DNA from: Dactylis glomerata
Lineage: Eukaryota > Streptophyta > Magnoliopsida > Poales > Poaceae
DNA: 64,000 bases
Direction of reading: 5' to 3'
Assembly (NCBI GenBank): GCA_007115705.1
Contig: QXEO01000546.1
Location: 12,761,465 to 12,825,464, forward strand
The position numbers and the translations under genes were made by a program. Under the pieces are notes generated by a model. That model made no database searches. It saw only the letters and a program-made list of their open reading frames with translations, and was not told the origin of the DNA. Below are positions 24,608 to 33,132 of the stretch, piece after piece. Each line of letters starts with the position of its first letter. The first letter of the stretch is position 1.

Positions 24608-25982
24608 ATGGAGAAGAAGAATGCGCCGGCGGCCGTCGCCTCCGAGCCCGTCGCATCCGAGCATGTCGCCGCCGAGCCCATCGCATCCGAGGCCGTCGCC
24701 GCCGAGCCCGTCGCCTCCGAGGGCGGCGCATCCAGGCGCGGCGCCTCCGTGAACTGGGCCTCTCTCAGGGCTGGCAGACCACTTCACAAGATCGGCGCCT
24801 GCTTACTGGCGAACGAGGAGTACGTGGACACCTACTCTGCTTTGAGGCGAGTTTGTACTAATTAGCACTCAGATTTACCTGAGCCCGACATGCACCTGCA
24901 CGAATGGATCATGGTAGAGCACGCCCTTCCACGCGCCGTTGAGTTCTCCTTCCTCCACCTCCGCACATCCCGCTACGTCACCATCGATCTAACGGAAGTT
25001 CATGCAAGGTTCAAATTCCTCCATATCTATAGAGTTAATCCTTTTATTTTCAATCGTAAACATCTTAGTGCTGAATGTTATCTTCATCAATCCCATATAT
25101 TTTAGATACTACTTCGTCAGCTTTTGCCGTGGCGTCATCGTGCTTGCTCAAAAGAACCAGCCGCACAAGATACGGCTTCTGAACCCACTCACAAAGACAT
25201 CGAACACTATATTTCAGGCGCAGATGCCATCTGTTATTCTGGAGTCAGTCACTGTAATGAAGTCCCCGACTATGCTCTTCGTTTCCACATATTACCCGGC
25301 GGAAATTGCTTGGGTCGATGAGAGCACTCCAACTAAGGGTATAGATGAAGTTTGGGGAGAAGGAAGATTTTCGATCGAGCACCATTCTATGCGTTGCATT
25401 ACCACGTTCAATGGTGAATTCTATGCACTAGCTGTGAACAATTTTGAGTTCGGAACATTAGTGTGCACCAACAATGTCCAGTTGGAGCAGGGCGCGAGCA
25501 ATGTCAACATGGAGACACTATTTTCATTTCCAGAACTTGGAAATGACAAGTTCTACCTTGTGAAGTCGGATGGTGATCTGCTGCTTGTGTTGTTGGGCGG
25601 TCGTTTGGAGGAAGGTCAAACAGTGGTGTACCGTGTGGACACTGAGAGCCGCTCTCTCTATGCCGTCAGTAACATTGGCAGTCGTGCCTTCTTCGTCCAT
25701 CATGTCCGGTGTATCTCCGTCGACACCAGAGTGCACCCGACACTTCGACCTGGCTGCATCTACTACGCGAACTTGGGTTATATCAGAGAGTACTTTGATG
25801 ATATGAACGCCTGGGATGAGTGGCCACTACGTGTAGATAGATTAGGAAAGTACGGTCTGAAAGATGAACAAAGGCCATACCGTTTGGAGGATGTATTGGC
25901 GGCACACTGCAGACGGAAGGAGTTCAATGAATATTTCTTTCGGACCAGAAAATGGAGCGACGAATATATATATGATGAATGA
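24608..25982 (+). pseudogene. F-box/DUF295-like gene with one in-frame TAG
   Basis: The ATG at 24608 starts a frame with an Ala/Glu/Val-rich repeat (residues 9-45). An F-box-like segment follows (WASLRAGRPLHKIGACLLAN and SALRRVCTN, about residues 53-85), then TAG at 24863-24865. The frame then stays open. An intron from 25009 (AAG|GTTCAA) to 25105 (TTTTAG|A) joins it in frame to a long second exon ending at 25982, for 425 codons plus the stop. A segment near residues 336-351 (CISVDTRVHPTLRPGC) matches the DUF295 region of grass F-box proteins. Such proteins normally act as SCF ubiquitin-ligase adaptors. The premature stop would remove everything after the F-box unless it is read through or the ATG at 24890 or 25002 is used. 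Otherwise the gene looks well preserved. I call it a pseudogene with caution. Confidence 0.65.
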
Positions 25983-26544
25983 AGAACAGATTCATTCATC
26001 CTGGGTATCCTAATCTTCATGTTGGGCATACATTGCGTCTTGTATTATTTTCAGCTTAGTTTGTCGTGAACATTAACATCGTTGTTGGCTGCTTTTGGCT
26101 GCTGTATGCAGTTTATGTATTATACTTAGTTTTCTAGATTTATTATGCTGCTGTGAATTTATTCTATACTAGCTTCTAGATTTCCTACTAGATTTGTTAC
26201 CATATTGGGCAAAAAACGAGGGCCAAAAGGCAACAATCATTGAAGAAAGGCAGAAATAGAAGCTTCTCTAGATTTGATACTAATTTGGTGAAAAGACAGA
26301 GAACTGTTACACAGAGAGAGGGGAAAAAGGCGCTCTGAAAAGGCGCTCTGAAAAGGCAATGCCAATTTGGCCCGAGAGAGACAGAACCGAGCTCTCACGT
26401 ACAACCAAACGCGGTCTCCTCCTGTCCCACGCGGTCCCTTTCTACCAGCCCCACGCGACGCGGCCCCACACGACGCGGCCCCACACGTCAGCACGGAACT
26501 GTCAACTAAACGGAAATCCTCCCGTCCGAGCTCCTTCTGAGGGT
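25983..26544. other. MULE interior right of the F-box-like gene
   Basis: This probably holds the 3' UTR, then a subterminal stretch with a small direct repeat (CACGCGACGCGGCCC and CACACGACGCGGCCC near 26451-26485). No coding frame is supported. Confidence 0.4.
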
Positions 26545-26639
26545 TTCAGACAACGGCTTGGGGAAAACTGAGGAAAAACTAACGAGCTGGGGAAAACTGA
26601 GTACAACTAACGACCTGAGGGCACGAAAATAGAAATCCC
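26545..26639 (-). repeat. Right terminal inverted repeat of the MULE
   Basis: This is the reverse complement of the left repeat. It ends AGAAATCCC next to the duplication TTGAATTTT. Confidence 0.8.
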
Positions 26640-26648
26640 TTGAATTTT

Positions 26649-27000
26649 TGTTCTGCTTCATGTATAACATCTTTCCACTAGCTGGCAATTTGTTCGGTTC
26701 AACCTCGGGCCGGACCAAGCATGAAAAAAAAGAGCAAGCCATCACCATGCATGAAACAAGCATTTGGATATTTCTGCGAGTCTGGAATACCCAAATCTCT
26801 TTGCATGGTCCAAGCTAAAAGCTCTCTGGTGATTTGTGAAAGCTGTAGCGATTTCCCCATTGGGGTCCTTCGTACTTTTTTTTTTAATTTTTAACGGGGG
26901 GAAGAATCCCCACCTGAATTTGTATTCAGTTGCCTATAAGGTTCTGCAGCCTAATGCAAGATGGGTTCAAAGGAACCAGAGTTACAAGGGAGAACTGAAG
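26649..27000. other. Unassigned spacer between MULE and short-LTR element
   Basis: No confident feature is visible. A T-rich run at 26877-26890 and a GGGGGGAAGAATCCCC palindrome follow it, and none of this is enough to name an element. Confidence 0.3.
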
Positions 27001-27158
27001 TGTAGAACTATAGAGATAGGTATGGCAGAATATGATGGATGTATTATTGAGCCTCGGGGGCGAGTATATATAGGCGTACAGGGGGTAGACTTGGAGTAGG
27101 GTACAAGTAATATCTTACCTAACCTATCCTAATATGTAGCCGCAATATATCTCTAACA
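27001..27158 (-). mobile_element. Short LTR (probable Copia-like or TRIM-type), 3' copy
   Basis: On the minus strand the block begins TGTTAGAGATATATTGCGGC, directly after a purine-rich ACTGCGGAGGG. It contains GCCTATATATACTCG as a TATA-like site and CTCAATAATACATCC as a likely polyadenylation region. It could end at 27001 (TG on the plus strand) or near 26955, because both give TG...CA ends. The matching 5' LTR is not in the window. The structure fits a short-LTR element, but the family is not identified. Confidence 0.5.
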
Positions 27159-28365
27159 CCCTCCGCAGTCGTAGCGGGAGCGTCGTGAACAACATGAACG
27201 ACGTGGACGATCAGACTGGAGATAAACCGAAGTAGACCCAGAAGGTTGACAAGCGTCGTGGTCGATGTCGCGGCGCGGATGCTTGGACTGGAGAGGAAGC
27301 TGACGAGTGCTCAGGCGAGGTGGCAGCCCTTGTGCCGATGTCGAGGTAGCCGAGAGCGGTGGGTGCTGCAACCTTGGTCGAGGTAGCCGTGCGAGGTGGG
27401 ATGCCGTGGTCGATGTCGTGGTCGGGGTTGCCGGTGTTGATGTAGCCGCACTTGAAACCGCGGGCGTGAAGAAGGCGCCAGGTGATGATGACGGAGACGC
27501 ATTGATGGCAGTCGTCGAAGATGATGATGCCGAAGTCGATGCAGTCTGAACCGTCGAGGACAAGATGCGGCCATAGTTGTGCCAGAACTAGGCGCATGTC
27601 CGGGGCGTAGGCATACTGCGGTTTTGCCCGAACCGAGTACGCAAGAAGAATTGTCGGTGACGCGGTCGAGGCAGTCGTAGGAGTCGATGCTGAAGAAGAC
27701 GTTGTCGAGTCCGATGAAGGCGAGGCGCCGATCCGAGCTTGCCAGGCACGGGGACGCGTCGGGGACGAAGGCACACGGCGGTGTTGCCAGCACCGAGCAT
27801 GCATAGAGCGGGACCAGTATGAACTTCACGCCATGTCGAGGGACTAGCTGACAAGGCTCCAGAGCGGTTGCGAGACGCAGAGCGGCGAAGAGGGGCCGAA
27901 GCCATCGGCGGTTGTAGGAGTAGACTTGTCGAGGACAAGGCGATGACGCTGGCGGCAAAGTCATACTGGACGAGGATGAAGGTGGAGGCGGTGAAACCAG
28001 CTGCGGCGGAAACCATGCAGGTTATGTGAGGAGGCACGGCGGCGGTAGTCGAAGTAGGCGAGGAAGAACCCGGCGGTTGACGAAGACCTTGCACAGACGT
28101 GGCGTCTTGAGCCATGTGAGGCGGCGCAGCGACAGCCTGGGACGTCGGTGCGTGGGGACGGCGAAGATGACCGCGCGTAGGATGCTACACTCAGAAGGGG
28201 CAGCGTAGCTGCAGGGCACGAGTCGATGCAGCGGCGTGACCACCAGCTACTTATGTGCCTTGGAAGGCGCATTGAAAGCCGGCGGCTTGGACCATAGGCG
28301 GCGGCGCTGCGGCCCGAAGGGGCGACGCAGCGACAACCCGATGCTCGCGTGAGTAGGTGCGTGCT
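27159..28365 (-). other. GC-rich internal region of the short-LTR element
   Basis: About 1.2 kb of GC-rich DNA lies between the 3' LTR purine tract and the insertion point of element F. Many overlapping minus-strand frames exist (up to 217 codons), but none shows a retroelement or host domain and they shadow one another. It is probably non-coding or a heavily diverged gag. Confidence 0.35.
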
Positions 28366-29149
28366 TGATACGTCTCCAATGTATCTATAATTTTTGATGC
28401 TCCATGCTTGTTTTTACACCATTTGCTTAGTGTTTCATTACACTTTGTGACACTTTTATGCATTTTCCGGAACTAACCTATTAACGAGATGCCACAGTGT
28501 CAGTTCCCTGTTTTCTGCTATTTTTGTGTTTCAGAAAAGTTACACAGGAAATATTTTCGGAATTGGACGAAACAAAAGCCAGACGTCCAGATATTTACCG
28601 GAGCTTCCAGAGAAGCGAAGAGGAGACAGAAAGGAGCCACAGGGCGGCCACACCACCAGGGGGCGCGGCCTGCCCCTGGCCCGCACCGGCCTATGGTGTG
28701 GCCCCCCTGGTCCACTTCTGACGCTGCCCCTTCGCCTATAAAGACCTCCCGACGGGAAAAACCTAAGCACCCGATCACTTTTCCAGAAACATATCGCGAT
28801 CCACCGCCGTCGTCGACCCGAGACCGGGAGGGTCCATAAGCTCTTCCCGGCACCCTGCCGAAGAGGGGAATCACCATCGGAGGTCTTCTTCATCGCCATG
28901 CTTGCCTCCGGCGCGATGAGTGAGTAGTCTACCTTGGACTATGGGTCCATAGCAGTAGCTAGATGGTTATCTTCTCCACCATGTGCTTCATGTTTAGATC
29001 TCGTGAGCTGCCTTACATGATCGAGATCACCGTTATGTAATTCTACATGTTGTGTTTGTTGGGATCCGATGAATATTGGTGTTATGATTGAGTTGATGTG
29101 CTGAATATTATCTTATGTTATCTCTATGTTGTTTATGATCTTGCATGCT
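28366..29149 (+). repeat. Element F 5' LTR, first half (Athila-type Gypsy)
   Basis: The sequence begins TGATACGTCTCCAATGTATC. It contains a GCCTATAAAG TATA box at 28735-28743 and is collinear with the LTRs of E. It stops at GCATGCT, where element D is inserted, and resumes after D at 47803. Together the halves give an LTR of about 1.63 kb. This LTR type belongs to the Athila-like Sabrina/WHAM/Fatima group of Triticeae Gypsy elements, but the exact family is uncertain. Confidence 0.8.
28736..28743 (+). promoter_or_regulatory. TATA box of element F LTR
   Basis: CTATAAAG follows a GC-rich U3 and is conserved at the same LTR position in element E (near 41700 and 43655). Confidence 0.55.
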
Positions 29150-29657
29150 TGATGTCTACGCATGCGTCTGTTCTTTTAGACAGTGTTGGCCTCCAAGTGT
29201 AGAGGTTTGTAGAGCAGCAGCAAGTTTCCCTTAAGTGGATCACCCAAGGTTTATCGAACTCAGGGAGGAAGAGGTCAAAGCTATCCCTCTCAACCAACCC
29301 TGCAATTACGATACAGAAAGTCTCTTGTGTCCCCAACACACCCAATACACTTGTCAGATGTATAGGTGCACTAGTTCGGCGAAGAGATAGTGGAATACAA
29401 GTGGTATGGATGATTATAAGTAGTAAACATGATCTGAAATAAATATCGCTACGAGCAAACATATAACAAAACAGGAAGTAAACGGTGTGCAATGCTTGGA
29501 AACAAGGCCTAGGGATCATACTTTCACTAGTGGACACACTCCCAACAAATATAACATAATTGAACAAATAAATAACTTCTCTTCACTATGGTACTCTGAA
29601 TTACTCTCCTATTAAATAACACTAATCATTGCGTAGGGCTACGAAGCACTCCTCAAG
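29150..29657 (-). repeat. Element D 3' LTR, distal part
   Basis: This part is collinear with 46257-46765 of the D 5' LTR. It ends at TCAAG, the target duplication of element A, and resumes after A at 39793. Confidence 0.8.
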
Positions 29658-30564
29658 TGTTGGTGTTCTAGATACCGGGGTATCCCGGTCCACCTGCTCC
29701 TGGGCCACGTCATCGGCCCATCTTCAGCCCAGGGGAGAATCAACGACCCAAGCTACGGAGAAGACCCTCACGAGGAGGCGCCTCGTGAGGAGAACGACGG
29801 AGGAAAACGCTAAGGACCAGAAGACCTCCTCACGAGCCCCCGCTGGTGAGGAGAGAGAGACTAAGTCCACGCCAGCTCAGCACGCTGGCGTGCGGAGCAA
29901 GAAGACGAAGGATAGAAGACCGTGTACCGCCCACGCTACCCCAGACAGGGAGGAGACCAACTTTCGCTGTGCCTGCCCAAAGCGGCACAGTGGTTGTTGG
30001 CCACCCCCCTAAAAATAGCGTGGACGGTGCAGGGCGCCAGAGGAAGACGTCAGCCTCCTCCACCCAGTCTTGTGGACCGGCGCCACTACCCTACGAAGAC
30101 CATGTCTACAGAAGAGTGTAGTCTACAGCTGTCCACCCTCCTTGGCCGTGTGTGTGGCAACCCCTTCCCCAAGAAGATAAGGGGAAGGAGGACCTTGGCG
30201 CTATAAAAGGAGGGGAGGCCGCCCCTTAGATGGGATCTGATCTTCTCCAAGTTGCTGGCTGGGCACGCAGGTCCTTCAACGTCTGGCCAGCTAGAACTCT
30301 GTAACCAAGACCTTGTACTCCTCGCGAGGTGTCGCGTTGCAATACAAGAAGGCAGGAAGTAGGGGTGTTACCTCACCACGAGGGCCCTGAACCTGGGTAA
30401 AGCTCGGCGTCCCTCTCTGCAGTGCGTAGTGCGTTCGACAGCTCGAGACTTCCGTCACCGTGCTTCGTTGCGATCCAAGATCTCACACGTTCAGCCCCCT
30501 GCGTTCGAATCTTTGGGTCCGTCGCGTGGTACCCCGTGTTCTTGCGACACGAAATCCATCGACA
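29658..30564 (+). repeat. Element A 5' LTR
   Basis: The LTR contains an inverted CCTCACGAGG/CCTCGTGAGG pair near 29768-29795 and a TATA box CTATAAAAGG at 30201-30210. It is matched by 38885-39792. Confidence 0.9.
30201..30210 (+). promoter_or_regulatory. TATA box of element A LTR
   Basis: CTATAAAAGG is a perfect plant TATA box, repeated at 39428-39437 in the 3' LTR. Confidence 0.65.
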
Positions 30565-30566
30565 TT

Positions 30567-30584
30567 TGGCGCGCCAGGTAGGGG
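30567..30584 (+). promoter_or_regulatory. Primer binding site of element A
   Basis: TGGCGCGCCAGGTAGGGG starts two bases after the 5' LTR, the normal primer-site position. The tRNA used is not identified here. Confidence 0.7.
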
Positions 30585-30618
30585 GCTGTGGTGTGTTTTC
30601 TCCTAGATCTGCTTCGAC

Positions 30619-33132
30619 ATGGCCGACGCCAACGCAAGGCTCGAGCGTCTTCGCCGTCGCAACGCTGCTCAGGGGCAAACCGAGCCCATCTTCCGTCGTT
30701 GTGAAGCTTCGGCCGAGGAGGAAGAGGAGGAAGATCTGGAGTCCTCCTACCTCTCGTCCGGGCGTACAGAGCCTCCGCTCTCCTTCACCGCCACCGCCAC
30801 TTCTCGCGCTCGTTCTGGGAGTCAGCTGTCTCCTGCGCAGGCTCTCGCCATGGCGCAGGAGCTGCTGCGCTATCAACCCACCGACGACGGGCGTGAGGGG
30901 TGGCGCGCTCGAATCGTCGAGCTCGTCGCCATCGCCAACGAAGACCCGACCCAGGGAGGATCCCAGGGCGCGGGAGACCCAGATCCGGCGGCGGGGCGTC
31001 GCGCCCCGGGCGCCGGAGATGGGAAGGCCAACAAGGCCAAGAGGGTGGTTTCCCGCGCCGCATCTTCGCCGCGCGGGGAGCCTAGCTGCCAAATCGTCCA
31101 ACGCGCTCCAGAAGACGCACGCGTCTCCCTCGAGCGCCGCCGCGAAAATCATGACCGCGCCATCGACGACATCGGCGAAGCTGGCAAGAACGTCAGGACT
31201 CCCGGCGACCCTATCTACAACCCCGGGTGTCTTGCTCTCACTCGCCAGCAACGCTACGTCGTCTGGCCTGACATGTTCAAGCCGGACATCGGCGCGCGTT
31301 ACGATGGGACCACCAACCCCGTTGAATTCCTCCAACTCTACGTCGTCGTCGTACAGGCCGCGCGTGAAGATCAGCGTGCCATGGCAAATTGGTTCCCCAT
31401 GGCCCTCAAGGACGCTCTGCGAACTTGGCTCATGAATCTTCCTCACGAATCCGTGACTTCATGGAAGGACTTATGCCGTCAGTTCGTGGCCAACTTCATG
31501 CCCACGCACGAGCGCCCCGCTACAAAAAACGATCTTAAGGCGGTACGTCAGTACAAGGGCGAGACGCTGCGTCAGTACATCCAGCGCTTCAGCCAGATGA
31601 GGAACAAGATCCCCAGGATCTCCAACGAGGAGGTCATCTCCGCATTCTCCATGGGCGTCTCCGACATCAAGATGAGGGAGAAGCTGTCCGTGAATGATGA
31701 GTTGACTTCCGTCGTCAGGCTCTTCGAGATCGCCGACCGCTGCGCCAAGGCCGAGGAGGGGAGGCTCTTCGTGCATAACCTGCCGGAGGCGCCTCCCCCC
31801 AAGCCAAAGTCCAAGGACCCCAAGCGAAAGGAGGCTGCTGCCCTCGCGGCAGAGCCAGATCATAAGCAACGCCGCGGGGACCGCACCGAGCGCGACAAGG
31901 GACGACGTCGCCGCTACTGCATTCTCCACAAGAAGGACACCCACAATACCGATGATTGTTGGTTTGTCCGGAAGTTTCATGAAGAAAATGGTGCCTCCAA
32001 GCGCCGCGGGGGTGGCCGCAGCTACGGCAAGAGTGGATCCCGGGGCGATCGCCGCGACGACGACCGCGAGGAAGGTCGCCGCCGTGAGGGTCTGTCTCGA
32101 GCCGATCCCGAGCCGCTGCCGCTGCCCCCGCCAGCAAACGATCGTCGGGAGGAGAACCAGGGGGGCTATCAAGAGCCGCGAGACTTTGCCGCTTGCCTCC
32201 TGGGTGGAGCTCAGGCTCCTTTGTCTAACCGACACTTCAAGCAGCTGTCGCGAGATATCGCGGCGGCACAGCCCAACGTCAGCAATCGCCTAATGAAGTG
32301 GTCAACGTGCAAGATCGGCTTCGACGAGGAGGATCATCCGGCCTCCACCAGGGGCGTGGGCACAATTCCCCTTTTGTGCACGCCAACCATCAACAACGTC
32401 GCCGTAAATCGCACTCTTCTCGATGGAGGGGCGGGCCTCAACATCATCTCGGTCGAGATCTTCGAGAAGATGCAGGTGCCGTACCACCGGCTCATGCCAA
32501 CCCGACCATTCTTCGGGGTAACCGAAGGTTCTATAACGCCAATTGGGCAGGTACGCCTGCCCGTTACCTTCGGCACCCGGGACAACTACAGGACTGAGAG
32601 CCTCGACTTCGACGTCGCCTACATCGCGTTGCCATACAATGCCATTCTTGGCTATCCAGCCCTGGCAAGGTTCATGGCAGCTACGCATCATGGCTTCAAC
32701 GTTCTCAAGATCACGGGCGCTAACGGCACGATCACCGTGCGCTGCAACGAGAAGGATGCTCTCCGGTCAGTGGAGCACGTCTACCGTGAGGCCGCCACCA
32801 TGTTCCCTGCCGATGAAGATCTGCTGGAACACTCCGGCGACCTCACGAGGAAGAAGCAGCTCGTAACCCAAGAGCGGGCTGCTGCGAAGAAGGCCTCTCT
32901 TGAGCCCCACCTGCAGGGCTCAACAGGGAAGAAGTTCGCCGCCTCTGCGTCGCCTACTCCAAGCGAGGACCTGGTCCATCCGATGCTGGACATGAGCATT
33001 GGGGAAGCTGCGGTACCCTTAGGGAGGAGGCCCCAGTTCACCCAAGAGCGCTCTGCAACCAAGAAGGTCCCGCTTCAGGCTGGGGGCTGCGAAAACTTCG
33101 TCACCATCGGGGCAGGGCTTTCCCCCAAATAG
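30619..33132 (+). CDS. gag-pro: Element A gag-protease polyprotein
   Basis: The frame of 837 codons starts at the first ATG, about 35 bp after the primer site. An acidic and basic low-complexity N-terminus is followed by a Retrotrans_gag core at about residues 219-335 (RYDGTTNPVEFL, KDALRTWLMNLP, LRQYIQRFSQMRNKIP). A Cys/His cluster near residue 433 (YCILHKKDTHNTDDC) looks like a zinc knuckle. The aspartic protease active site is DGGAGLN at residues 602-608, where the Tat family usually has DGGAS. Gag forms the particle and protease matures it. The frame ends at TAG (33130-33132), and the same frame continues directly into reverse transcriptase. Element B has a stop at exactly the same place. 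Confidence 0.85.
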   Translation: MADANARLERLRRRNAAQGQTEPIFRRCEASAEEEEEEDLESSYLSSGRTEPPLSFTATATSRARSGSQLSPAQALAMAQELLRYQPTDDGREGWRARIVELVAIANEDPTQGGSQGAGDPDPAAGRRAPGAGDGKANKAKRVVSRAASSPRGEPSCQIVQRAPEDARVSLERRRENHDRAIDDIGEAGKNVRTPGDPIYNPGCLALTRQQRYVVWPDMFKPDIGARYDGTTNPVEFLQLYVVVVQAAREDQRAMANWFPMALKDALRTWLMNLPHESVTSWKDLCRQFVANFMPTHERPATKNDLKAVRQYKGETLRQYIQRFSQMRNKIPRISNEEVISAFSMGVSDIKMREKLSVNDELTSVVRLFEIADRCAKAEEGRLFVHNLPEAPPPKPKSKDPKRKEAAALAAEPDHKQRRGDRTERDKGRRRRYCILHKKDTHNTDDCWFVRKFHEENGASKRRGGGRSYGKSGSRGDRRDDDREEGRRREGLSRADPEPLPLPPPANDRREENQGGYQEPRDFAACLLGGAQAPLSNRHFKQLSRDIAAAQPNVSNRLMKWSTCKIGFDEEDHPASTRGVGTIPLLCTPTINNVAVNRTLLDGGAGLNIISVEIFEKMQVPYHRLMPTRPFFGVTEGSITPIGQVRLPVTFGTRDNYRTESLDFDVAYIALPYNAILGYPALARFMAATHHGFNVLKITGANGTITVRCNEKDALRSVEHVYREAATMFPADEDLLEHSGDLTRKKQLVTQERAAAKKASLEPHLQGSTGKKFAASASPTPSEDLVHPMLDMSIGEAAVPLGRRPQFTQERSATKKVPLQAGGCENFVTIGAGLSPK

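Larger units (their letters stand above)
21423..26639. mobile_element. Mutator-like element (Pack-MULE type) carrying two genes
   Basis: The left end GGGATTTCTATTTTCGTGCC and the exact reverse complement at the right end define terminal inverted repeats of about 95-100 bp (21423-21520 and 26545-26639). They are flanked by 9-bp duplications TTAAATTTT (21414-21422) and TTGAATTTT (26640-26648), differing at one base. Long repeats plus 9-bp duplications are diagnostic of Mutator-like elements. No MURA transposase is visible in 5.2 kb. Instead the element holds a B3-domain gene (22417-23001, minus) and an F-box/DUF295-like gene (24608-25982, plus), both with introns at plausible sites. Gene carriage without transposase fits the Pack-MULE pattern known from rice. 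Confidence 0.75.

Noticed and set aside
27153..28272. Several long overlapping minus-strand frames in the GC-rich region
   Set aside because: Frames in two or three phases overlap over the same DNA with no recognisable domain. This is expected in GC-rich DNA with few stop codons.
30373..31446. 357-codon minus-strand and 337-codon plus-strand frames over the start of element A
   Set aside because: Both shadow the real gag frame (30619-33132), which contains recognisable gag, zinc-knuckle and protease motifs.
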